Of a DNA stretch of 11,179 bases, positions 1 to 7,629 are shown one piece after another. Made by a program: the position numbers and the translations under genes. Each line of letters opens with the position of its first letter. Within the stretch, counting starts at the first letter, position 1. The notes beneath the pieces were generated by a model, which was not told the origin of the DNA, did not search any database, and was given only the letters and a program-made list of their open reading frames with translations. The stretch covers positions 1-11,179 of the forward strand of contig JBEKDJ010000149.1 in the NCBI GenBank assembly GCA_050014415.1. Reading direction: 5' to 3'. This DNA is from JBEKDJ01 sp050014415 (GTDB taxonomy: Bacteria > Desulfobacterota > BSN033 > UBA1163).

Positions 1-128
1 GAAGCTCATGAAGTGTAACCTGGTATTCCCAATTCGACATATTCTCCCTCTCTTTTTTCCCCACCCCTCCCCTCTCGAGCGGAAGGATGAGAGATCAGCT
101 TGCCCCAAGGGTTTAGCTGAGACTCACC

Positions 129-311
129 TTACTCCAATGATAAAACGATATACTCAGCCTGTCCAAGGTCTGTCAAGGTAACAGTAAATTTGTCGACTAT
201 GTGATGAGGAAAGTTGGATTCCTTTGCTTTTCTCAAACCCTTCTCTCCGAGACGGAGATCACGACACTCGGTCTCCAATCGAAGACATTCTGAAATTCGC
301 TCGGGCGTCAC
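129..311 (-). CDS. Short hypothetical protein, possibly 5'-frameshifted
   Basis: This minus-strand ORF of 60 codons starts with GTG at 311. It is charged and soluble, with no signal peptide or membrane segment, and I do not recognise it. It lies 63 bases downstream of the zinc-ribbon gene on the same strand. The GTG has no ribosome binding site close to it. An ATG at 325-323 does have a GAGGA six bases upstream, but it is in another frame and ends after five codons (MVIKQ, then TGA). Joining the two by a one-base change would give a protein of about 65 residues with a proper start. So this may be a real small gene with a frameshift, a gene using the GTG, or chance. Confidence is low. Confidence 0.3.
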   Translation of the reverse strand: MTPERISECLRLETECRDLRLGEKGLRKAKESNFPHHIVDKFTVTLTDLGQAEYIVLSLE

Positions 312-374
312 TGTTTGATTACCATGGAAATCCTCGGCTTATTCGTCGTGTCTTTTTTGGAATTAAGCATATGA

Positions 375-515
375 TCATTTCTGACCGAGTCGATTCTCAA
401 GAATCACCTGGTCAACAATGTCCCCGCAGGTGATACATCTCCACCCCAAAAACACCTCGGATGTGCCATAGAACTTTTCCAAGACCATTATACCACCGCA
501 TCGCTGACATTTCAT
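375..515 (-). CDS. Small zinc-ribbon protein (two CxxC pairs)
   Basis: This is a 46-residue protein. Two CxxC pairs are visible, Cys3/Cys6 (CQRC) and Cys27/Cys30 (CITC), each followed by Gly as in zinc-ribbon knuckles and separated by 20 residues. They most likely hold one Zn ion. The frame is open further upstream to 599. The start at 515 is chosen because the bases AAGGAGGA lie five bases before this ATG, a near-perfect Shine-Dalgarno sequence, and the first cysteine pair follows at once. Short zinc-ribbon proteins of this kind are common in deltaproteobacterial genomes and have no assigned function; a nucleic-acid or protein-binding role is only a guess. It points away from the efflux operon and shares no obvious operon with it. 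Confidence 0.72.
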   Translation of the reverse strand: MKCQRCGGIMVLEKFYGTSEVFLGWRCITCGDIVDQVILENRLGQK

Positions 516-770
516 CTCAATCCTCCTTAAAACTTCCAACATAATACATTTCTCAGCAAATTTCATGCCGATCTGCCAGATTTTTAGCAAAAGGTCCATA
601 ATTTACCTAGCAGTTGATAAAAAGGACACCAGAAGGCGGCCGGATATGCTGGAAAAACTTAGCAACGGAACCCCTAAACAGCTCGCTACTACCCTTCCAA
701 GCATATCCCAGATCTCACCTGAGGTAATGTCGTATGTTGGCTATAAAACATGTCAAAAACCGACAGGGTG

Positions 771-799
771 AAGGGTTGGGAAGCATACCCAACTGCCTT
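771..799 (+). terminator. Weak hairpin followed by short T run
   Basis: GTTGGG (775-780) pairs with CCCAAC (788-793) around the loop AAGCATA. AAGG (771-774) can extend the stem with CCTT (796-799) across a TG bulge, and a short T run follows. No plus-strand gene upstream needs a terminator, so it may instead be the relic of a lost gene or have no role. Confidence 0.2.
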
Positions 800-957
800 T
801 TCAACGTTAAGGTTTATGGATCAAGAAAAGTGGGGAATGGCTTTGATGCTTCTGGAAAAGGCTGAAAACTGAAATGCGGCTTAAGCAGGGCCACAAAGGT
901 AGTTGCGGACTGTAGATTCCATTTTTGATATTAACTGGGTAAAGACCCCTGAAGGAA

Positions 958-986
958 TTGACAAATCTGGGTTAAACATTTATTGT
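958..986 (+). promoter_or_regulatory. Sigma70-type promoter for the RND efflux operon
   Basis: A perfect TTGACA -35 box (958-963) is followed by exactly 17 bases and a TATTGT -10 box (981-986, 4 of 6 matches). Transcription would start near 993, leaving about 80 bases of leader before the adaptor GTG at 1074. Two direct copies of GTTAAA (971-976 and 989-994) flank the -10 box with 18-base spacing and could be an operator. No regulator gene is in view. Confidence 0.5.
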
Positions 987-1073
987 GAGTTAAAAGATTT
1001 CTTTCTTCCTATGATTTGCCTAAGAGAATTCAAAGGTCTGCTATCGATACTCTTTCCTGAAAAAGGAACAAAA

Positions 1074-2202
1074 GTGAAAAAGGGGAAAATCCTTCTAGGG
1101 AGTATCTTGGTTATTGCTCTTTTTTTTCTATCTTCATGCACTGAAAAGAAGCAAATTCCTACGATGACTTTGCCGGTGGAAGTGGCTCCCGTCGTTCAGA
1201 AAACGGTACCTGTCGAGCTACGCGCCATTGCTAATGTGCAGGCCTATTCTACGGTGACAGTCAAATCCAAGGTAGGAGGAGAACTGATAGCCGTCCATTT
1301 TACAGAGGGTGAGGATGTAAGAAAGGGAGAGCTTCTCTTTACGATCGATCCCCGTCCCTATGAAGCGGCGTTCAAGCAGGCAGAGGCCAATCTCTAAAGA
1401 GATCTGGCTCAGACAAAGCATGCTCAAGAGGATGCACGCCGTTACGGACTCTTGATCCAGAAAGGTGTAGTCCCCCAGCAACAATATGATAAGTTTCGTA
1501 CCGATGCAGATGCCCTTGAAGCCACAGTCCTCGCGGACCAGGCGGCCATGGAGAATGCGAAAATTCAATTGGATTACTGCTCGATTCATTCGCCCATAGA
1601 CGGCCGTACGGGAAGTCTGATGGTTAAGCAGGGGAACATCATCAAAGCCGATGACATCAACCTCGTCGTCATTAATCAGATCATTCCCATCGACATCGCC
1701 TTTTCTATTCCCGAGCAATTTCTGCCAGAGATCAAGAAATACATGGCTTTAGGGAAAATCCAAATAGATGCTTTCATTCCCGCAAATGAGGAGCGACCTG
1801 AAAAGGGGATCATTACTTTTATAGACAATGCAGTGGATATCAATACCGGCACCATCCGGCTCAAAGGGACCTTTGCCAACCGCGAGAAAAAACTGTGGCC
1901 GGGGCAATTTTGTCAATGTAGTTCTCACGCTCACCACGGAGCCTCATGCAATGGTGGTCCCATCACAGGCTATCCAGACTGGGCAAGAAGGTCGGTACGT
2001 CTTTGTGGTCAAATCTGACTTTACTGTCGAATCCAGGCCAGTGGTCGTGGGTAGAACCGTCAATGGTGAGGCAGTCATTCAGAAAGGACTCTCTGCAAAC
2101 GAAAAGGTGGTGACGGATGGGCAGCTTCGCCTCTATCCAGGAGCCCGGGTAGAAATCAAGACCTCTGATTCGGTCACAGCCCCCCAGAAAAAAACGCCAT
2201 GA
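1074..2202 (+). pseudogene. RND efflux periplasmic adaptor (MFP/HlyD type), broken twice
   Basis: This is the membrane-fusion subunit that would bridge an inner-membrane RND pump and an outer-membrane channel. The start is GTG at 1074, with AAGGA five to six bases upstream. It opens a lipoprotein signal peptide: KK, a hydrophobic run, and the lipobox LSSC with Cys22 as the lipidated residue. The lipoyl/barrel region follows (VKSKVGGEL, then EGEDVRKGELLFTIDPRPYEAAF), with the second lipoyl half (SPIDGRTG) and a C-terminal barrel (DGQLRLYPGARVEI). Two lesions break it. Codon 108 is TAA (1395-1397), where lysine or similar would fit between EANL and RDLAQ. A run of four T at 1908-1911, where three are expected, shifts the frame after PGQF. 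Ignoring both gives about 375 residues, the normal family length. The stop overlaps the permease start as ATGA. Sequencing error is the main alternative. Confidence 0.88.
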
Positions 2203-5200
2203 ACATCCCGGAACTTTTTATACGGCGGCCTGTCATGACCACCCTTGTCATGCTGGGCATTCTTCTTTTCGGTGTCATGGGGTACCGGCTCCTGCCGGTC
2301 AGTGATCTTCCCACGGTTGATTTTCCCACTATTCTGGTAATCGCCGAACTCCCTGGAGCCAGTCCGGAAACGATAGCTTCTGCCGTGGCCATTCCTCTCG
2401 AGCGGCAGTTCTCAACCATCGCCGGGGTGGATTCCATGAATTCGACCAACACCCAGGGGATAGCCCGGATCACGTTACAATTCAATCTCAACCGGAACAT
2501 TGATGCTGCGGCTCAGGACGTTCAAGCCATGATCGGCAAGGCAGCACGCCAACTTCCGCCGGACATGCCCAATCCTCCTTCTTACCAGAAAGTCAATCCT
2601 GCCGACTTTCCCGTTCTCTTCTTAAATATAGGTTCACCCACCCTCCCTCTTTCAGCCGTTCATGAATACGCTGATACCTTTGTGGCTCAACGAATCTCCA
2701 TGGTGAGCGGCGTGTGGCTCAGGTTCAGGTCTTCGGGGCTCAGAAATATGCTGTTCGCGCCCAACTGGACCCGAAGGTTCTTGCTGCACGCTCCATCGGA
2801 ATCGACGAAGTGGCCAATGCAATCATGAATGGAAATGTGAACCTTCCAACCGGAACACTCTACGGAACCCACCAAGCTTTTACGTTAGAGGCGAGCGGAA
2901 AGCTCAATAACGCTGAGGCTTATCGGCCCCTTATCGTGGCCTACCGAAATGGTTCCCCTGTGCGGCTGGGTGAACTGGGAAGGGTGATCGACAGCGTTGA
3001 AAATGACAAAATCGTAAGCTGGTATAACAATGTTCCTAGCATTGGCCTGGCCATTTTCAAACAACCTGGAACGAATACCGTTCAGGTGGTCGATTCGATC
3101 AGGGAGCTGCTACCCAGCTTTCGTGCTCAAATGCCTGGTTCGGTTGGTATGAACATTCTCTACGACCGCTCTTTATCGATTCGCGATTCCGTCAATGATG
3201 TCAAGTTCACCCTGTTCCTGACTATGTGCCTGGTCGTCCTGGTGATCTTTCTCTTTCTGCGTAACCTGTCTGCCACCATCATTCCAAGTCTGGCACTTCC
3301 CATGTCGGTCATCGGTACATTCTCGATTATGTACCTTCTCGAATATAGCCTGGATAATCTCTCTCTAATGGCTTTGACGCTTTCCGTAGGTTTCGTGGTG
3401 GATGACGCTATCGTTATGCTTGAGAATATTGTTCGACACATGGAGATGGGGGAGATGCCTCTCCAAGCAGCACTCAATGGATCGGGAGAGATCGGTTTTA
3501 CGATCTTGTCGATGACCCTTTCACTTGTTGCTGTTTTTATTCCGGTCCTCTTTATGGGGGGAATCGTTGGCCGATTGCTTCATGAATTTGCGGTGACGAT
3601 CGGCGTGGCGATTCTGGTTTCTGGTTTTGTTTCACTCAGTCTAACACCCATGCTCTGCAGTCGATTTCTCAGACCGCCAGGAGAAAGAAAGCAAAGCCAT
3701 CTCTACGCAACCTCAGAGCGATTTTTCGGGGGGATGCTCAAAGCCTACCGGTACAGTCTTCGATTTGTCTTGAATCATCGCCTTTCTACCCTTGCCGTCT
3801 CTATCCTTATTCTGGTGATGACTATTTTTCTTTTCATGATCTCCTCCTATGGATTTCTTCCGAACGAAGACATTGGTCAAATCCTTGGTTTTACTGAAGC
3901 TGCACAGGGGATTTCATTCGAATCCATGAAACAACATCAGATCGCTGTGGCAGAGATCATTCGGCAAGATCCGAATGTGGATTCCTTCTCATCCACGGCC
4001 GGAGCAGGAGGCCCATCGGCGACGGGAAATGTCGGCCGTGTCTTCGTTACTTTGAAATCTCGATCTCAACGGAAGTTGGATGCGGATGAGGTAATTCAGG
4101 AATTACGGCCAAAACTGGCAAAGGTTCCAGGAATCCAGGTCATTCTTCAAAACCCTCCTCCTATTCGAATCGGAGGGATGTTGACAAAGGCCCAGTATCA
4201 ATTCACGCTTCAGAGTCCAGAAATTAAGGAACTCTATCAATATACTCCTCTCCTCGAAGCGAAGCTGCGTGAATTGCCAGGATTGCAGGATGTAACGAGT
4301 GATCTGCAAATCAAGAACCCTCAGGTGAACATCGAAATCGATCGAGACAAAGCTTCGACTGTTCATGTCACAGCCAATCAGATCGAAGACGCTCTCTACA
4401 GTGCTTATGGAACGAGGCAAATCTCGACGATCTACACTCCGATAAACCAATACCAGGTCATCATCGAACTGGAGCCGCAATATCAGCTGGACCCCTCTGC
4501 TCTATCCATGCTTTACATTCGGTCCTCGACTGGCCAGTTGGTTCCTCTCAATGCTGTAGCAAATTTGAGTCCTAGCCTTGGGCCTCTTTCTATAAACCAC
4601 CTGGGCCAACTCCCTTCGGTAACCATCTCTTTCAATATCAGACCAGGGGTTTCCCTGGGGGACGCTGTCGCGGCTGTTGGGAAGATAGCGAAGGCTACGC
4701 TGCCTGCCACCCTCAGCACCAGTTTTCAGGGAACAGCCCAGGCTTTCCAGACCTCCATGAAAGGGATGGGGCTCTTATTGATCATGGCGATTGTAGTGAT
4801 TTACATCGTCCTTGGAATCCTCTATGAAAGTTTCATCCATCCTCTGACCATTCTTTCAGGGCTTCCGTCTGCCGGATTTGGGGCTTTGGTGACCCTGCAG
4901 ATCTTCAAATTCTTAAAGATTCCTAATATGGACTTAAATATCTATTCGATGGTAGGGATCGTCATGTTGATTGGAATTGTTAAGAAGAATGCCATTATGA
5001 TGATTGACTTTGCTTTGGATGCACAAAGAAATCAAGGGAAAAACCCCGCCGATGCGATTTACGAAGGTTGCCTCATCCGATTCCGTCCCATCATGATGAC
5101 CACCATGGCAGCCATTATGGGCACCCTGCCCATCGCCATCGGTTTTGGTGCAGGCGCAGAAGCACGCCGTCCCCTTGGACTGGCTGTTGTGGGTGGTCTG

Positions 5201-5326
5201 ATCTTTTCCCAGCTCATCACCCTTTATATCACTCCTGTGATTTATATCTATTTGGAATCGGCTCGGGAAAAAGTAAAGGGTTGGTTCCGTAAGACAGAGG
5301 TCCGAGAATCAGTTCGGAGTTCTTAG
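2199..5326 (+). pseudogene. RND multidrug efflux permease (HAE1/MdtB-MexF-like), frameshifted
   Basis: This is an inner-membrane drug/proton antiporter of the resistance-nodulation-division family. The start overlaps the adaptor stop (ATGA), suggesting translational coupling, and there is no ribosome binding site of its own. The N-terminus has the typical IRRPVMTTLVMLG first membrane helix, LPVSDLPTVDFPTI and LPGASPETIASAVAIPLE porter sequences. The proton-relay acidic pair is present as Asp401-Asp402 in GFVVDDAIVMLENI, and the helix-10 lysine as Lys929 in GIVKKNAIMMIDFA (AcrB D407/D408 and K940). The frame breaks after about residue 172: GTGTGG at 2712-2717 holds two extra bases compared with the expected GTGG of SGVAQVQVFG. 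Correcting it gives about 1041 residues, the usual length. As written, the first frame stops at 2828. The longer part (2714-5326) has only a GTG without a ribosome binding site and would lack the first membrane helix. No outer-membrane factor gene follows. Confidence 0.9.
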
Positions 5327-5337
5327 TTCTACACTCT

Positions 5338-6219
5338 ATGGAACAGGGACAAAAGAAGGTGGATGGATTTCGGTTTCTTCCTCCAAGCTTAGCGGCTTGG
5401 GTCCAAAGTTTCATTCCCGACGAAGACTTTGAAGGCCCCATTCCTTGGACACCCCTGTCTGAATCCTTAAGTCGAACCACTATTGCTCTGGCGACCAGTG
5501 CCGGGATCAGTTTGAAGACCGATCCTCCTTTTGACATGGAAAGGGAAAAGAGGGAGCCTCTCTGGGGCGATCGCTCCTTTCGAGAAATACCTCGAGGGGC
5601 TACCGAGAAGGATATTGAGGTCAATCACCTCCACATCAACACTGCCTATATCAAACAGGATATGAATGTCATCCTACCTTTGACCCGAATGGCCGAGTTT
5701 GAGCGAGAAGGGGTGATTGGTCGTCTCGCTCCCACAGCCTATTCGTTCTACGGTTTTCAATGGAATAACACCGATTTTCTGAAGGAAGCTATTGAGCCCA
5801 TTTCAAAAAGGATGAAACTCGAAGCCGTGGACGCCGTTCTCCTGACCCCGGCCTGACCCTTCTGTTGCCAGTCCGTCGGGCTGGCTGCGAGGTTTCTGGA
5901 GGAAGCTGGTTTATCTACCGTCGTTCTCTCCCCGACCCATGAGTTTCACCGAGCAGTAGGCATCCCCAGAACAGCTGCTATTGAATATCCCTACGGAAGG
6001 CCAGTGGGCCAAGTCGGGGACCGAGAAGGGCAGAGGAAGGTCCTGATCGAAGTCCTTTCGGTTCTCGAAAAGGCCCAGAAACCAGGAGAGGTCTGGCACC
6101 TTCCTTTTACCTGGCCCGAGGAACCGAAGAAGACCGATTGGCAACCTCGTGAGATGTCTCCCCTGGTTAGGTATTATCTGGAGGAAATTAGGGCTGCGCG
6201 AAAACGTCAGCAAGCCTAA
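5338..6219 (+). CDS. Selenoprotein B family reductase (GrdB/PrdB-like) with in-frame UGA
   Basis: One frame runs from ATG 5338 to TAA 6217-6219, interrupted only by TGA at 5854-5856. Read as selenocysteine, this gives 293 residues with Sec173. Sequence on both sides fits the glycine/sarcosine/betaine/D-proline reductase selenoprotein B family. The N-terminal half has ATSAGISLKTDPPFD, then DRSFREIP, HINTAYIKQDMNVILPL and EGVIGRLAPTAYSFYGFQ. The redox site DAVLLTPA-U-PFCC sits where the family carries U/CxxC, and the C-terminal half continues with VGLAARFLEEAGLSTVVLS and a GRPVGQ segment. Family enzymes reductively cleave C-N bonds or act as redox selenoproteins; the substrate here is unknown. 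A SECIS-like hairpin lies at 5867-5885. The start lies 11 bases after the permease stop and has no clear ribosome binding site, so it may depend on transcription from the efflux operon. No other gene of a glycine or proline reductase operon is visible. Confidence 0.85.
5867..5885 (+). promoter_or_regulatory. Candidate bacterial SECIS hairpin
   Basis: GCCAGTCC (5867-5874) pairs with GGGCTGGC (5878-5885) over eight base pairs, including one G-U pair, around the three-base loop GUC. There are 18 nt between the UGA and the loop, and the loop begins with G. Both agree with the published bacterial SECIS pattern (loop 16-37 nt from UGA, G among the first two loop bases). SelB would bind here to deliver Sec-tRNA. 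The call rests on hand folding only. Confidence 0.7.
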
Positions 6220-6787
6220 TGGATATGAAAGACAGATAGATCATCCGCTCAGAAGCCGGAACGGAATTTGCCGGCCCTGCCCCGTGCGAACAAGAGTAAT
6301 TTAGGTAATCGAACTCTTTGCTTTGTTAAGCTCGATGAGAACCCCGGGACTCCCATTGACGGTTTATGTGGTCTACGCTTTGGGCTTCTTATCCAGGTCT
6401 ACGGCTCTTCCGTATTGATTTGTCATTGCAATATCGATGAATAGAACGGGTTGACTCACTTTAGTAAAAACGATGGGACCATGAAATAACCCGGCGGGAA
6501 TATGAACAACTGTGGGTGAGTCGATAATCTGCTTGCTGGACCATTCAGAAGGCAGAAGAGCATACGAGCGTTTCGTTCAGTTACTTCGTTTCAATGTCGT
6601 AACCTATGAAGGACCGCATTCTAAGACTTGGGAAGCATTATTGACCGGAGGCCTACCACGTTCTATTTCGAAGCGCCAAAGTGTTACCACAGACGCAATT
6701 TGCTTAATTCTCATACTATATGCAAAGCCAACCCCCTGAAATCCTTCTTTTCAACCCCCGGCCAACTCATCTGGACAACGGAGAGAC
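6220..6787. other. 568-base stretch without an intact gene
   Basis: This separates the selenoprotein from the convergent DUF3047 gene. It contains the cupin remnant at 6373-6714. A hairpin GCCGG (6255-6259) with CCGGC (6271-6275) has no T run, so it is at best a weak terminator for the selenoprotein transcript. Two direct copies of CAACCCCC lie at 6729-6736 and 6752-6759. Plus-strand ORFs at 6512-6739 and 6628-6813 show no family likeness and no ribosome binding site. Confidence 0.5.
6373..6714 (-). pseudogene. Remnant of a cupin-type protein
   Basis: One minus-strand frame, from an ATG at 6714 to TAG at 6373-6375 (114 codons), holds two in-frame stops, at codons 37 (TAG) and 46 (TGA). The part after the stops is uninterrupted. 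It reads like the C-terminal half of a small cupin: DSPTVVHIPAGLFHGPIVF followed by QPVLFIDIAMT and a polar tail. The HIPAGxxHGP core resembles cupin motif 2, with His71 and His78 as likely metal-site residues. The N-terminal part is not recognisable and may hold a further frameshift. No good ribosome binding site precedes the ATG. The likely reading is a decayed gene. A short functional gene starting later is less likely, because there is no suitable start codon after the second stop and before the cupin core. Confidence 0.5.
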
Positions 6788-7555
6788 CTACTCATTTCCT
6801 ATCTTCCGCTTAAAGAGGATATCACCGTAATAGGCTGTTGCCGCCTCACCCGTATTATCCGTATCTGTCATGATCGCTACACCCGAGACCTTTTGCGGCT
6901 CCTCGCCGAAGGCCTGTTTGTAATCTTCGCAGAGGTTTCGTTCCTCATTCACCCACTGATTCAGTCTATCCTCCCCGCTCTCCACCACGATCATCATGAC
7001 CCGGTCCGTGTAAGGATTGGGAACAAACGTACCCTTCGGTGCGTAACTTTCCCAGATATAGTTGATCGCCCTGAGGGGCGGGTATTCACCATATAACAAT
7101 CTGACCGTCTCGTACTTTGCTTTCTCGAAGAATCCCAGTTTGCTGGCGTCGTATTTAAAAGTGATGTAGAGACGGGCTGGATAGTCATCGCCCTCCTTTC
7201 GGTACACATCACCCTTCTTCAGGATATTGGTCACCTTCCACCGCCACTGCACGATGGGATACTCTTTTGGATCGATCTCGATCTTCTGGATCAGGCCCGA
7301 GGCAGAGGCGTTCGATAACGCCTTGACGACCACGGTTTCTCCATCCTTTATCAAGGAATAATCCGTATGCCGCTCGATCTTCTTGAAGGTGAGCGGCTTC
7401 CAGCCGGCTGGCAGATCCCTTCCAACGACCTCGGAGGAGAATCTCCCCACCTCGATGACGGGTTGTGCTTGAGCAGGAACGCAAGAGATTAAAACGAACA
7501 AGGCCATCACAACCGGAGTCCTTTTGACCATATCGATGGTGGAAAATACTCTCAT
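6788..7555 (-). CDS. Exported DUF3047 family protein
   Basis: This 255-residue protein matches the DUF3047 pattern. VVVKALSNASASGLIQKIEI is followed by PIVQWRWKV, then GDDYPARLYITFKYD, a central INYIWESYAPKGTFVPNPYTD, and near the end VSGVAIMTDTDNTGEAATAYYGDI. The N-terminus is an export signal with a basic start (VKRTP) and a hydrophobic run. The cleavage site could be AQA|Q after residue 30, or LISC at Cys25 could act as a lipobox, making it a lipoprotein. The ATG at 7555 is chosen over one eight codons later because AAGG lies five bases before it. It is the third gene of a minus-strand series, 74 bases behind the TIGR04282 transferase, and may share its transcript. The family has no known biochemical role; a beta-rich periplasmic binding fold is only a guess. 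Confidence 0.82.
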   Translation of the reverse strand: MRVFSTIDMVKRTPVVMALFVLISCVPAQAQPVIEVGRFSSEVVGRDLPAGWKPLTFKKIERHTDYSLIKDGETVVVKALSNASASGLIQKIEIDPKEYPIVQWRWKVTNILKKGDVYRKEGDDYPARLYITFKYDASKLGFFEKAKYETVRLLYGEYPPLRAINYIWESYAPKGTFVPNPYTDRVMMIVVESGEDRLNQWVNEERNLCEDYKQAFGEEPQKVSGVAIMTDTDNTGEAATAYYGDILFKRKIGNE

Positions 7556-7599
7556 CTGAGCCTTGCCCTATCGGAGTTCATTCATTGCTACATCTTAAA

Positions 7600-7615
7600 G
7601 GTGTCTTACCACACC
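7600..7615 (-). terminator. Small hairpin between transferase and DUF3047 genes
   Basis: On the minus strand GGTGT pairs with ACACC around the loop GGTAAG and is followed by only TTT. It is too short to be a strong terminator and may simply weaken read-through into the DUF3047 gene. Confidence 0.2.
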
Positions 7616-7629
7616 CAACCGCTGATTTA

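Larger units (their letters stand above)
516..1073. other. 558-base gap between zinc-ribbon gene and efflux adaptor
   Basis: No convincing gene was found here. A plus-strand ORF at 565-771 has no ribosome binding site and no family likeness. The open frame that runs into the adaptor from 903 begins with TTG, lacks a ribosome binding site, and its first 57 residues do not look like an adaptor. The gap holds a weak hairpin at 771-799 and the promoter at 958-986. I looked for a TetR- or MarR-type regulator, often found beside RND operons, and saw none. Confidence 0.5.

Noticed and set aside
565..771. Plus-strand ORF of 68 codons
   Set aside because: It has no ribosome binding site and no family likeness, and it overlaps the zinc-ribbon upstream region on the other strand. 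It is probably chance.
903..1073. Extended N-terminus of the adaptor from a TTG at 903
   Set aside because: It has no ribosome binding site, would place 57 residues in front of a lipoprotein signal peptide, and covers the promoter. GTG 1074 has a proper ribosome binding site.
1218..1718. Minus-strand ORF of 166 codons within the adaptor
   Set aside because: The plus strand encodes a recognisable adaptor in this span, so the antisense frame is a shadow.
4103..4480. Minus-strand ORF of 125 codons inside the permease
   Set aside because: It is antisense to well conserved RND porter sequence, with no start signal and no domain.
2714..5326. Stand-alone shorter RND permease starting at GTG 2714
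   Set aside because: It would lack the first membrane helix and part of the porter domain and has no ribosome binding site. The missing part lies directly upstream in another frame.
5338..5856. Separate 172-residue protein ending at TGA 5854
   Set aside because: The following 120 codons in the same frame continue the same conserved family and a SECIS-like hairpin follows, so the TGA is better read as selenocysteine.
6255..6275. GCCGG/CCGGC hairpin after the selenoprotein gene as a terminator
   Set aside because: The 11-base loop and lack of a T run make it a poor intrinsic terminator, so it is mentioned only within the gap description.
6729..6759. Direct repeat CAACCCCC in two copies, 23 bases apart
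   Set aside because: Two short low-complexity copies near decayed sequence are not enough for an operator or array call.
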